The translations under genes and the position numbers were made by a program. The notes under the pieces were generated by a model, which saw only the letters and a list, made by a program, of their open reading frames with translations, was not told the origin of the DNA and searched no databases. Below are positions 1-8,506 of a DNA stretch of 64,000 bases, in pieces (positions within the stretch are counted from its first letter, which is position 1; every line of letters starts with the position of its first letter). This DNA is from an uncultured Flavobacteriales bacterium. Lineage in GTDB: Bacteria > Bacteroidota > Bacteroidia > Flavobacteriales_D > Sanyastnellaceae. Location: NCBI GenBank assembly GCA_938082505.1, contig CALLLH010000014.1, positions 82,425 to 146,424 of the forward strand, read 5' to 3'.

Positions 1-36
1 GGGGCCCAGTGCACGAAGCGGGTCATGCTCGAGTGA

Positions 37-2166
37 TCACCGGACCCAGACGAGGTCCTCGAGCTCCACGCGCGTCCTGAATTCGCCGAAGGCCACCGTG
101 GCACGCGCTCCTTTGATGTCGAGCACTTCGCCGCGCTGTCTTCCCTCCTTGAGCCGGACCGTGCTGCCGACAGCGATGCGGTCGAGGTGTTGTTTCGTTC
201 GGGAGGACTTTCGGCGCTTGTCTTCCGCAGCTTTCTTCCTCGCCTTGGCTTCTGCCCGCTCGGCGAGTTTGGTCGCTTCCATGGAAAGGTATTTCCTGAG
301 GTCCTCAATCAGTGCCTTGTTGGGCTTGCCGGATTGGAACCGGTCGATGAACTGTTGGAGCTTCTTGCCCCGGACCAGGGCTGCATTCTGGTCTTCCCCC
401 AGACGCTGCACATTCTCCTGGCGCTCCGCAAGCCGCTCCGCCTTCTGCTCATAATCCTTGCGCGCCTTGTCGGCAGCATGCTCCGCCTGAAGTTGCCGAT
501 CCGTGAGTTTCGCGTGGCGGGTCTTCTCCTTTTGAAGGGAAGCGATGAGCCCATCCAACTTCACCTTCCGGGGGTCGAGTTTCTCCTTGGCCCGACCGAT
601 CAGGTGGGCAGGAATCCCATTGAGCTCAGCGACTTCAAAGGTGAAGGAACTCCCCGGATGTCCGAGGTCGAGCCGATAGGTGGGAGAAAGGGTTTCCGCA
701 TCAAACAGCATGCTGCCGTTGATCGCTTCCGGCATCTGGGTCGCGCGGTTCTTGATGTTGGCGTAGTGGGTGGTGACGACACCGAAGACGCCTTTTCCGT
801 AGAGCTCTTCGAAAAACACTTCAGCGAGGGCGCCTCCCAGCTCAGGGTCGCTCCCCGTGCCGAATTCATCGAGGAGCAACAGGCTGTTCTGGCCGGCGGA
901 ACCCAGGAAGCCCCGCATCCTGTTCAGCCGATAGCTGTACGTGGAGAGCTGGTTTTCGATGCTCTGGTTGTCACCGATGTCGGTCAGGATCTCCTTGAAC
1001 AGGCCGAAGGCGCTGTCGGGGTGCACCGGAACGAGCAAGCCGCTCTGCACCATGGCCTGCAACAGTCCGACCATCTTCAGCGCAATGGACTTGCCTCCTG
1101 CATTCGGTCCGCTGATGATGAGCATGCGGCGTCCCGGGTGGAGGGTGAGGTGCTGTGCTTCGACGGCCACCCCCTTGGACCTGTGGCTGAGCAGGAGCAG
1201 GGGGTGAAAAGCCTTGAGCAATTCGATCCGCGTTTCTTTGACGATGTGCGGCATGGCCGCATCCATTTCCAGGGCGAGCTTGACCTTCGCCTGGATGAAA
1301 TCAAGCCGGACGAGCAGCCGCTGCTGGGCCTTGATGAGCGGGGTGTGCCTGCGGATCCTCTGGGTGAGGGCCCTCAGGATGCGCGTGATCTCTCTGCGCT
1401 CGTCATCCTTCAGCATCTCCAGCTCATGATTGACCTGGTGGCAATCCACAGGCTCGATGAAGGTGACCGAACCGGTCTTCGATGTTCCCAACGCGGTGCC
1501 CCTGACCTTCCGTTTGTGTGTACTCGCGACAGCGAGGACGCGCCGGTCATGGAGGTAGCCTTCTTGGATGTCCGCCAACCAACCTTGCTTGATGGCGGCG
1601 CGAAGTGCTTTGTCGAAGAGGCGGTTCACCTGGCGCCGCGCCGTTTGCATTTCAATCCGGATGCGCCCCAGGGCTTCGGATGCATGGCTCCTTACGCCCC
1701 CTTTGGGATCGAATACAGCTTCAATCTCGCTGACGATTTCTTTGTTTTCACTGACCGTTCCGAGCATGCCGCACAACCTGGGGAACGACCGTTCCCGGCC
1801 TCCCAGGGTGCCGACGATGTCATTCACCAGCCGTGTGCACTGCAGGACCCGCATGAAGCCGGCTTCGGTCAAGGCCGAGCCGGAAACCTCCAGCAGCTTG
1901 ATTTCTCCTTTGATTTCCTCGAATACAAGCGAGGGGAAAGGGGTGCCTTCCACGCGGATGCGCCGCAGTTCGTCCGTTGATTCAAGGGCCGAAATGACCG
2001 CAGGGCGGTGGGCGGTGGGTTCGAGCTGGCGTGCCCTGCGACGGGCGGAGTCTGAGGTGCACCGGTCTTCAAGCAACCGTCGGATGACGCCGAATTCAAG
2101 GTCATCGATGCTTTGGGCATCAAAGCCGACCAAACCGCGTGGGGGGCGCAGGCTATCGTCAGACAT
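37..2166 (-). CDS. mutS2: MutS2-family ATPase without Smr domain
   Basis: MutS2-type DNA/ribosome-associated ATPase; the family acts on branched DNA or collided ribosomes rather than in classical mismatch repair. About 709 residues. The Walker A motif GPNAGGKS is near residue 352 and Walker B LLLLDEFGTG near 431, followed by a charged coiled coil and a KOW-like C-terminal end. The protein stops there, with no C-terminal Smr nuclease domain, which many Firmicutes MutS2 proteins carry; I believe short forms are common in flavobacteria. ATGs at 2172 and 2166 are both possible; I chose 2166 (MSDDSLRPP), which overlaps the miaA stop, so translation is probably coupled. Last gene of a pRiA4b-like/miaA/mutS2 run. 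Confidence 0.9.
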   Translation of the reverse strand: MSDDSLRPPRGLVGFDAQSIDDLEFGVIRRLLEDRCTSDSARRRARQLEPTAHRPAVISALESTDELRRIRVEGTPFPSLVFEEIKGEIKLLEVSGSALTEAGFMRVLQCTRLVNDIVGTLGGRERSFPRLCGMLGTVSENKEIVSEIEAVFDPKGGVRSHASEALGRIRIEMQTARRQVNRLFDKALRAAIKQGWLADIQEGYLHDRRVLAVASTHKRKVRGTALGTSKTGSVTFIEPVDCHQVNHELEMLKDDERREITRILRALTQRIRRHTPLIKAQQRLLVRLDFIQAKVKLALEMDAAMPHIVKETRIELLKAFHPLLLLSHRSKGVAVEAQHLTLHPGRRMLIISGPNAGGKSIALKMVGLLQAMVQSGLLVPVHPDSAFGLFKEILTDIGDNQSIENQLSTYSYRLNRMRGFLGSAGQNSLLLLDEFGTGSDPELGGALAEVFFEELYGKGVFGVVTTHYANIKNRATQMPEAINGSMLFDAETLSPTYRLDLGHPGSSFTFEVAELNGIPAHLIGRAKEKLDPRKVKLDGLIASLQKEKTRHAKLTDRQLQAEHAADKARKDYEQKAERLAERQENVQRLGEDQNAALVRGKKLQQFIDRFQSGKPNKALIEDLRKYLSMEATKLAERAEAKARKKAAEDKRRKSSRTKQHLDRIAVGSTVRLKEGRQRGEVLDIKGARATVAFGEFRTRVELEDLVWVR

Positions 2167-3163
2167 GGCCATGGCGAATGAAGTCGAGCGCCAATTCAAT
2201 GGCCCTTTCGGGATGCCGGGCATCCACCCAATGGACACCGGATTGGCGATGGAACCACGTCAGCTGCTTCCGGGCGAATTGCCGGGTGGCTTCCTGAATC
2301 TTCGTGATGGCCATGTCCAATTCCATGCGTCCTTCGAGCACATCGAACAATTGAGGATATCCTACGGTTCGCAGGGCGTTGAGTTCCTTGAGGTGGTGAA
2401 CCGACTGGACCTCCTCCAACCAGCCCGCTGCGATCATGGCCAGGGTCCGTTCATTGATCCGCTCGTGGAGCCAGGTCCGGGGTGCTCCCAGGCCCAGGGT
2501 CAGGGTGTCCCATTTCCGTTGACGGCTTCGGGTCCATCCGCCGGAATGGGCCTTTCTGAGGTCGGCCTGTTGTTTCCTGAAACTGGTGTACGATCGGCCT
2601 GAAACCCGGCAGACTTCGACCGCCCGAATCACCCTGTGGGGGTTCGATGCATCCACCGCGCGTCGGTGTTCAGGGTCCAGTCGTTCCAGCTCTTCCAGCA
2701 GAGGGGCCAGTCCCTGCGCAGCATGCTGTGCATTGAGTGTCGCCCGCACCGCCGGATCGGAGGGGATGTCATCGAGCCCATCTTGGACCGCCTGGGTATA
2801 CAGCCCGCTGCCTCCGACCAGAATGGCGACTTCAGGTTGTCCTTGGTCTCGCCTGCGCTCGAAATGGTCTTCGAGCCACGGCACCGCATCGTGGGCGAAT
2901 CGACCGGAACTGTACCCGCGCTCCAGCGGCAGGAAATCAATGAAATGATGGGGGGCCTGGGACCGTTCCTCGGGAGTGGGTTGGGCTGTGCCTATCGGGA
3001 TGCCCTGGTAGAATTGCCTGCTGTCGGCCGAGATGATTTCGGCCCCCAGGGCACGGGCAATGGCAATCGACAATCCCGTTTTTCCCACGGCGGTCGGACC
3101 TACGATGGAAATCAGCAAGGGGCCTTCACCCCGGGATTGAATGTGCCGTCCTGCCGAAGTCAA
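2159..3163 (-). CDS. miaA: tRNA dimethylallyltransferase MiaA
   Basis: Adds a dimethylallyl group to the N6 of A37 in tRNAs that read UNN codons; cytoplasmic tRNA modification. The P-loop GPTAVGKT is at about residues 22-29, followed by the family motif SADSRQ and the IGTAQP segment. 334 residues, near the usual family length. The start is a TTG that overlaps the stop of the upstream gene (TTGA); a second TTG 15 codons downstream is an alternative because the first 15 residues look unconserved. A GAGG lies about nine bases upstream of the first TTG. The 3' end overlaps the start of mutS2. Confidence 0.95.
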   Translation of the reverse strand: MTSAGRHIQSRGEGPLLISIVGPTAVGKTGLSIAIARALGAEIISADSRQFYQGIPIGTAQPTPEERSQAPHHFIDFLPLERGYSSGRFAHDAVPWLEDHFERRRDQGQPEVAILVGGSGLYTQAVQDGLDDIPSDPAVRATLNAQHAAQGLAPLLEELERLDPEHRRAVDASNPHRVIRAVEVCRVSGRSYTSFRKQQADLRKAHSGGWTRSRQRKWDTLTLGLGAPRTWLHERINERTLAMIAAGWLEEVQSVHHLKELNALRTVGYPQLFDVLEGRMELDMAITKIQEATRQFARKQLTWFHRQSGVHWVDARHPERAIELALDFIRHGHV

Positions 3164-3738
3164 TACGCAGCCTCGTCCAAATCGTCCAACGAAGTGAAGC
3201 TCGGTCCATCTCCATGGTCGTCTTCTCCGTCCTCGAGGTAGGCATCGAGTTCCGGATCACCGGTCCGGTAGGGCGCATCGTCATCTTCTGCCGGCTCATC
3301 AAGGCCATCCATGAGGTCGACCTCCTTGGAGAACTGATCGGGAGCCTTTCCGAATTCATGCGCCAGCAGGGGGTAATCGGGTTTCTCACCTTCCTCCAGG
3401 GCCACGACTTCGACATAGAAGCACCACATCCTCAGAAAGTCGTAGACATACACCATGCGGTCGTTCGCCAGTTCCACCATGTCCCCGACGACCACATTGC
3501 GCATCGAAGGAAAGGGGGTGCCACTGTCGTCCATTCCCATGTCCATCAGAGGTACCTCGCGTCCCCGGCCCCAATCCTCATCGGACTTGAAGAAGGAGGC
3601 CATCTCACCTTCACCGAAATCGAAGGCGGCGAGGATGCCGCGGTGCAGGTCCTCCAATGGAGAGGACTTGTCGATGAGGATGTCGCGGAAGACGTCCTCT
3701 TCGATATCGATGATCACGCGGAAACGGATGAGATTCAT
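3160..3738 (-). CDS. Plasmid pRiA4b ORF-3-like (IS1096 TnpR-like) family protein
   Basis: 192 residues. The N-terminal half (FRVIIDIEEDVFRDILI, then a DLHRGILAAF helix and a VYVYDFLRMW segment) has the layout of the pRiA4b ORF-3-like family, small proteins of unknown molecular role. The C-terminal 60 residues are strongly acidic and low-complexity. There is no sign of a mobile element here despite the family's name; the gene heads a miaA/mutS2 run with overlapping junctions, an association I recall from other Bacteroidota. ATG start; a one-mismatch -7 box lies 20 bases upstream. The family call is from pattern memory. Confidence 0.75.
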   Translation of the reverse strand: MNLIRFRVIIDIEEDVFRDILIDKSSPLEDLHRGILAAFDFGEGEMASFFKSDEDWGRGREVPLMDMGMDDSGTPFPSMRNVVVGDMVELANDRMVYVYDFLRMWCFYVEVVALEEGEKPDYPLLAHEFGKAPDQFSKEVDLMDGLDEPAEDDDAPYRTGDPELDAYLEDGEDDHGDGPSFTSLDDLDEAAY

Positions 3739-3758
3739 GGGGGAATCGAGGCGTAAAG

Positions 3759-3797
3759 CGAATGTAGGCCATCTCTGCGGCAGGCGCGTTAGTTTCG
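3759..3797. promoter_or_regulatory. Divergent promoter region with two near-consensus -7 boxes
   Basis: The 95-base gap between the two divergent genes holds TACATTCG on the minus strand (3759-3766, 20 bases before the ATG at 3738) and TAGTTTCG on the plus strand (3790-3797, 36 bases before the ATG at 3834). Each differs from the Bacteroidota TAnnTTTG box at one base. No clear -33 TTTG box is visible. Confidence 0.35.
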
Positions 3798-3833
3798 CGA
3801 CCGGTCTTCAACCCTGCAAGGATTCAAATCGAC

Positions 3834-4376
3834 ATGCGCATTCCATTCGACTCCCGCATCCTCAAGTTCGCGCTGGCAGCAGGCGCATTGGCTTATGCTG
3901 TCCAGTGCTTCATGTCCGGCTATACCGGCTCGGGAATCGGCATGGTGCTGCTGTCCGTCTTGATTGGTTTGACCGCCTTGCGGAGCATGAGGATGGTGGT
4001 GGTCGCGTTCCGCATCCAGCAACAGAAAATGGACAAAGCCAGGGAAGTGCTGGCGGGAATCAACCCCAAACACCTTTGGCCCAAGAACCGCGGTCAATAC
4101 TGGTTTTTGCAGGGGAATCTGCTGCTCGAGTCCAGCTTGACTGAAGCGGAGAGGGCCTTCAGGACCGCCCTGGAAGTGGGGTTGAAGCGGGACGAGGAAA
4201 AGGCCGCGGTGATGCTCAATCTGGCCGCGATCCAAAGTTCCAAGCGCCGGAACAAGGAAGCCAAAGCCCTCCTCGCCCAAGCGAAGAGGCTCGACAAGAA
4301 GGGCATGCTCAAGGCCGACATCAAGACCATCGAACAGGCGATCAAGCATCCTCAACAGGTGATGCGCCGGCGGTGA
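3834..4376 (+). CDS. Small membrane-anchored TPR protein
   Basis: 180 residues. Two hydrophobic segments at about residues 10-30 and 35-52 are followed by a soluble helical part with TPR-like pairs (GQYWFLQGNLLLESS.. and AVMLNLAAIQSSKRRNKEA). Probably an inner-membrane protein with a cytoplasmic TPR-like tail. I do not recognise a named family; no enzymatic motif is visible. Single gene, divergent from the pRiA4b-like gene and converging on the minus-strand gene at 4414. Confidence 0.75.
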   Translation: MRIPFDSRILKFALAAGALAYAVQCFMSGYTGSGIGMVLLSVLIGLTALRSMRMVVVAFRIQQQKMDKAREVLAGINPKHLWPKNRGQYWFLQGNLLLESSLTEAERAFRTALEVGLKRDEEKAAVMLNLAAIQSSKRRNKEAKALLAQAKRLDKKGMLKADIKTIEQAIKHPQQVMRRR

Positions 4377-4413
4377 CCCCGCAACGGGGATCGACGGCCT
4401 TGTTCGAAAGGGT

Positions 4414-4761
4414 TCAGGGTTGCAGGTTGGGGAGCGACGCCCGTCCCACGGACGTCATGGGGGGGAGGATTTCCAACTCATTGGAAAGCCGGGGCTCTCG
4501 GCGGATCTCCTGCAAGGAGTACAACCATTCCATGGACATTTCCTGTGCCCTTGAAACCAGGCGCTGTCCATGCTCGGAATCGAGGAGGTCGGGACTCCTG
4601 TGGAATTGCCGCTCGAAGTCCTCCAGAGCGGCGTGTACCGCATGGGCGATGGGCTTGTATTGCGCCCTGCATTGGGGTGCGGCATCCATGTGAAGGGCAC
4701 ATTGTTCAAGTACATCGAGCAGGAGTGCCCTGATGGCCCGTTCTGTTTCACCGTTCCGCAT
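4414..4761 (-). CDS. Hypothetical helical protein
   Basis: 115 residues from the ATG at 4761; a TTG ten codons upstream is also open. The sequence is amphipathic and helix-rich (ERAIRALLLDVLEQ, HAVHAALEDFERQF, LVSRAQEMSMEWLYSL) with no signal peptide and no motif I recognise. It follows the E1 dehydrogenase on the same strand after 64 bases. Coding status is supported only by composition and frame; it could be a spurious frame, since overlapping plus-strand frames are also open. Confidence 0.5.
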   Translation of the reverse strand: MRNGETERAIRALLLDVLEQCALHMDAAPQCRAQYKPIAHAVHAALEDFERQFHRSPDLLDSEHGQRLVSRAQEMSMEWLYSLQEIRREPRLSNELEILPPMTSVGRASLPNLQP

Positions 4762-4825
4762 GACCGGAAGGTAGTCCGGGCAAGAACCCAATCAGGACGT
4801 GTGGGTCTTCTGTGGAAAAGAACCG

Positions 4826-6844
4826 TCAGAAGGCGAGGAGGCGGTTCAGTGCCTTCGGCAGACGCTCCTTCGGCAGGTAGTCGGCTTCCAGGGTGGGGGC
4901 AAAGGGCACCGGGGTGTCGAGTGAGGCCACCCTTTCCACCGGGGCGTCCAAGTGGCTGAAGCAGGCCGACTGGATCCTGGCGGTCAGTTCCGCACCAATT
5001 CCCCCCGTCAGGTTGTCCTCGTGGAGCACGAGCACCCGTCCGGCTCTTTTCGCGGCATCAAATACCGTGTCCCAATCAATGGGAGCCAACGTCCTCAGGT
5101 CCACCACGCCGATTTCACCCAGGCCTTCATTCCGGCAGCGTTCGGCTTCTTCGAGTGCCCAATGCACGCCCATGCCGTAGGTGATGATGACCGCAGCCTC
5201 CGGAATGCCGAACAGCCGGGCCTTGCCGAATGGCAAGCTGTAGTCGTTCGTAGGCACCGCGCCACTGAGGCTGCGATAGAGCGCCTTGTGCTCGAAGAAC
5301 AGCACGGGATTCGCCGTATCGAAGGCCGACGCCAACAGCCCCTTGGCGTCTTCGGGGAAGGCCGGATAGGCGATCATCAGGCCCGGTACATGGAAGAACC
5401 AGGCTTCGTTCGATTGGCTATGAAAGGGACCGGCAGCGACTCCTGCACCCGTGGGCATCCGGACCACCACATCTGCGTGCTGGCCCCATCTCCAGTGCAG
5501 CTTGGCCAGGTTGTTCACGATCTGGTTGAAGCCGCAGGTAACGAAGTCCGCGAACTGCATTTCCACCATGGCCTTCATTCCGGCGATGGAGAGCCCCAGC
5601 CCAGTTCCGACAATGGCGCTTTCGCAGAGGGGCGTGTTGCGCACGCGGTCTTCACCGAACCGTTCTGTGAAGCCGTCTGTGACCTTGAATACGCCTCCAT
5701 AGGCACCGATGTCCTGGCCCATCAGCACGAGGTTGTCGTGCCGTTCCATGGCGAGGGCAAGGGCCTCGGAGATCGCATCGATGAACCGTTTCTCCTCGGT
5801 CTCTCCCGAAGGTTCCCGGTACTCCGGAGTCTCCTTGCGGAAGAGGCGTTCCACTTCGCCTGCGGCGTTTGCCTCCACGTCAGGTTGGGCTTCGGCCGCC
5901 TTCAGGGCAGCGGCAATGTTCTTCTTGATCGCTTCCTTGCGCCCCTCCACGTAGGAAGCGTCAACATGGCCCTCTTTCTGCAGGAAGGCGATGTAGGCGT
6001 CGACCGGGTCGCGGGCCTCCCAGGATTCGATGAGGCCTTCCGGGTAATACTTCGTTCCACTGGCTTCCTCATGGCCTCGGCGCCGGAAGGTGTCGAACTC
6101 GAGCAGGATGGGGCGGGGGGCCTTGCGGATCGAGGCCGCGGCCTTCTTTACGGCTTCATAGACGGCCAGGATGTCGTTGCCGTCCACGCGGATGGCGTCC
6201 TCCGCGGGAATGCCGTACCCGATGGCCTTGTCGATGAACTGCGCGCATCTGAATTGCTGCGTGCTGGGCGTAGACAGCCCCCAATGGTTGCTCTCAATGC
6301 AGAAGATCACGGGCAACGACCAGACGCTCGCGACATTGAGCGCTTCGTGAAAGTCCCCTTCACTGGTGGCGCCGTCTCCCGTGAACACGAGGGTCGCCTT
6401 GCCTTCCTTCCGGTTCTTCGATGCCAATGCGATGCCATCTGCAATGCCGAGCTGCGGGCCGAGGTGGCTGATCATCCCCACGATGTGGTGCTCCATGGTG
6501 CCGAAATGGAAACTGCGGTCATGGCCCTGCGTGAAGCCGGTGGCTTTTCCCTGGAATTGGGCGAAGAGGCGGGTCAGGTCAATCCCCCGTGTGGTGAACA
6601 CACCGAGGTTCCGGTGCATGGGCAGGATGAATTCTTCGGGTTGCAACGCCGCCGCACATCCGACCGAGATGGCCTCCTGACCCATGCCTGAGAACCACTT
6701 GCTGATGCGCCCCTGCCGCAACAGACTGAGCATCTTCTCCTCAATCAACCGGGGAAGGAGCAGGTGGTCGAGCAGCTCGAGCATGACCTTGGGCGCGATG
6801 CCGCGGTCCTGAATGTGCAGGGCGGAAACCTTCTTCGAAGCCAT
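4826..6844 (-). CDS. Fused 2-oxoacid dehydrogenase E1 component (alpha-beta)
   Basis: Thiamine-diphosphate-dependent E1 of a 2-oxoacid dehydrogenase complex, most like branched-chain 2-oxoacid dehydrogenase, with both E1 chains in one 672-residue polypeptide. The alpha half (about 1-330) carries the ThDP motif starting GDGATSEGDFHEA and ending near ESNHWG, plus HRNLG and a phosphorylation-loop-like SGTKYYPEG. The beta half (from about 350) has QDIGAYGG, PLCESAIVGTGLG and QFADF. No E2 or E3 gene is nearby, so the acyl acceptor partner is encoded elsewhere and the exact substrate is unproven. Start ATG at 6844, five bases after a perfect -7 box. Confidence 0.93.
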   Translation of the reverse strand: MASKKVSALHIQDRGIAPKVMLELLDHLLLPRLIEEKMLSLLRQGRISKWFSGMGQEAISVGCAAALQPEEFILPMHRNLGVFTTRGIDLTRLFAQFQGKATGFTQGHDRSFHFGTMEHHIVGMISHLGPQLGIADGIALASKNRKEGKATLVFTGDGATSEGDFHEALNVASVWSLPVIFCIESNHWGLSTPSTQQFRCAQFIDKAIGYGIPAEDAIRVDGNDILAVYEAVKKAAASIRKAPRPILLEFDTFRRRGHEEASGTKYYPEGLIESWEARDPVDAYIAFLQKEGHVDASYVEGRKEAIKKNIAAALKAAEAQPDVEANAAGEVERLFRKETPEYREPSGETEEKRFIDAISEALALAMERHDNLVLMGQDIGAYGGVFKVTDGFTERFGEDRVRNTPLCESAIVGTGLGLSIAGMKAMVEMQFADFVTCGFNQIVNNLAKLHWRWGQHADVVVRMPTGAGVAAGPFHSQSNEAWFFHVPGLMIAYPAFPEDAKGLLASAFDTANPVLFFEHKALYRSLSGAVPTNDYSLPFGKARLFGIPEAAVIITYGMGVHWALEEAERCRNEGLGEIGVVDLRTLAPIDWDTVFDAAKRAGRVLVLHEDNLTGGIGAELTARIQSACFSHLDAPVERVASLDTPVPFAPTLEADYLPKERLPKALNRLLAF

Positions 6845-6849
6845 TCCGC

Positions 6850-6857
6850 CAAATCTA
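6850..6857 (-). promoter_or_regulatory. -7 promoter box for the fused E1 gene
   Basis: Minus-strand TAGATTTG matches the Bacteroidota -7 consensus TAnnTTTG and ends five bases before the ATG, implying a leaderless or nearly leaderless transcript. Confidence 0.6.
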
Positions 6858-6910
6858 GCTGTGGCACCCTCCGCTCTTCAGGGGGGGGACAACGTATTTT
6901 GCCAGCGGAA

Positions 6911-8506
6911 ATGAACAGTGCACCGGAAGGCGATTTCCAAGGGTCGAAAACCCCGGAAACGGTGATGATCCGATTGGACCCTGGACAGGCTCGGAATCCC
7001 GAGGCCATCCGGCGTGCGCTGATGCAGCAGGGTGCGGAGTGCAGGACTTTCGCCGTGCTCAAAAGGAGCCTGGATGCGCGGCGCCGTCCTGCCATGGTGG
7101 AGATGCTGGTGGGATTGGAGGTCGAGGCCGTTCCCGCAGAATGTGGTCAGTGGTGCGATGTCTCGGAGGCTCCCACGGTGGTCATCGTGGGCGCCGGACC
7201 CGCCGGATTGTATTGTGCCCTGAGGTTGATCGAGCTGGGGGTCCGTCCCGTGGTGATGGAGCGCGGACAGGCGGTCAGGGAGCGCAGGCGAGACCTCGTG
7301 AAGCTCATCCGCGAGGGCCGCGTGGACCCCGACTCCAATTACTGCTTCGGCGAAGGTGGAGCGGGCACGTATTCCGATGGCAAGCTGTATACCCGGGCCA
7401 AAAAACGCGGAGGATGGCGCAAGGTCCTCGGATGGTTCGTGGAGCATGGCGCCGATCCGGATATCCTCGTCGACACCCACCCCCACATCGGCACCAACAA
7501 GTTGCCCGCCATCATCGCGGCCATGCGGGAGCGCATCATCGAATGCGGGGGCGAGGTGCGTTTCGGCCAGCGCGTGGTCGGTTTGATGCGGGAGCCGGAT
7601 GGCCGGGTCAACGGGGTCAGACTCACCGATGGGAATCAGCAGGGCAGTGCCGTGGTTTTGGCCACGGGCCATGGCGCGCGCGATGTGTTCGAGTGGATGG
7701 ATTCCTCAGGATTGGCATTGGAGAGCAAGCCATTCGCCATGGGTGTGCGCATCGAGCATCCGCAATCCTGGATTGACGCCAGACAATATCGCTTGAAGGC
7801 CAATGAGGCTGCCGGGACACTGGGGCTTCCTCCTGCGGCTTATTCATTGGTGACACAGACTGGGGATGGGGGGGTGTTCTCGTTCTGCATGTGCCCTGGC
7901 GGAGTGATCGCCCCCTGCGCCACTGAGGAGGGGGAGGTGGTGACGAACGGATGGAGCCCCTCCAAGAGAAACAACCGGTGGGCCAACAGCGGTGTCGTGA
8001 CTACGGTAGAACCGGAAGTATGGGAAGGCCTTGGCTTCCCGGGCGTCCTCGGAGGGCTGGCATTTCAGCGGTCCGTGGAGCGGGCGTGCCACGCCGCAGC
8101 GGGTGGGGGGCAGCAGGCGCCGGCGCAAAGACTGGCGGATTTCGTGGTTCGAAAACCTTCGCGAAGCCTACCCGATTGCAGCTATCTGGCCGGATTGACA
8201 CCGGTGGACTTGACCCGGTTGCTGCCGGAATTCATGGTCGACCGGTTGATTCGGGGGATTCGGGATTTCGAGAGGAAAATGCCGGGCTACATCCATCCGG
8301 AGGCCATTGTGGTGGCCCCGGAGAGCCGGACGTCGAGCCCCATTCGCATGCCGCGCGATCGGAACACGCTGTCCATGCCTGGAGCAGAAGGGCTGCATCC
8401 CTGTGGCGAAGGAGCAGGCTATGCCGGGGGCATCGTCTCGGCGGCCATGGATGGCCTGCGTGTTGCGGAGGCGGTCGCCGCCAGCCTCAGGGTCAATCCT
8501 GACTGA
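6911..8506 (+). CDS. FAD-dependent oxidoreductase, COG2509-like
   Basis: 531 residues. After a roughly 90-residue N-terminal domain comes a dinucleotide fold with GAGPAGLY at about 94-101, then the family-typical FGEGGAGTYSDGKLYTR, and a C-terminal FAD segment GEGAGYAGGI. This matches the uncharacterised FAD-dependent dehydrogenases of COG2509; the physiological substrate is unknown. Start ATG at 6911 chosen because longer versions run into the divergent E1 promoter; ATG at 6965 is also possible. A seven-base TATTTTG lies nine bases upstream. The last 14 bases overlap the end of the convergent gene. Confidence 0.9.
   Translation: MNSAPEGDFQGSKTPETVMIRLDPGQARNPEAIRRALMQQGAECRTFAVLKRSLDARRRPAMVEMLVGLEVEAVPAECGQWCDVSEAPTVVIVGAGPAGLYCALRLIELGVRPVVMERGQAVRERRRDLVKLIREGRVDPDSNYCFGEGGAGTYSDGKLYTRAKKRGGWRKVLGWFVEHGADPDILVDTHPHIGTNKLPAIIAAMRERIIECGGEVRFGQRVVGLMREPDGRVNGVRLTDGNQQGSAVVLATGHGARDVFEWMDSSGLALESKPFAMGVRIEHPQSWIDARQYRLKANEAAGTLGLPPAAYSLVTQTGDGGVFSFCMCPGGVIAPCATEEGEVVTNGWSPSKRNNRWANSGVVTTVEPEVWEGLGFPGVLGGLAFQRSVERACHAAAGGGQQAPAQRLADFVVRKPSRSLPDCSYLAGLTPVDLTRLLPEFMVDRLIRGIRDFERKMPGYIHPEAIVVAPESRTSSPIRMPRDRNTLSMPGAEGLHPCGEGAGYAGGIVSAAMDGLRVAEAVAASLRVNPD

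Noticed and set aside
187..1980. 597-codon open frame on the plus strand
   Set aside because: Antisense shadow of mutS2, whose motifs are complete on the minus strand; GC-rich DNA gives long open shadow frames.
3160..3738. Mobile element (the pRiA4b/IS1096 family name)
   Set aside because: No transposase, inverted repeats or target duplication nearby; the gene sits in a stable miaA-mutS2 context.
4952..6691. 579-codon plus-strand frame
   Set aside because: Antisense to the fused E1 dehydrogenase, with no recognisable domain.
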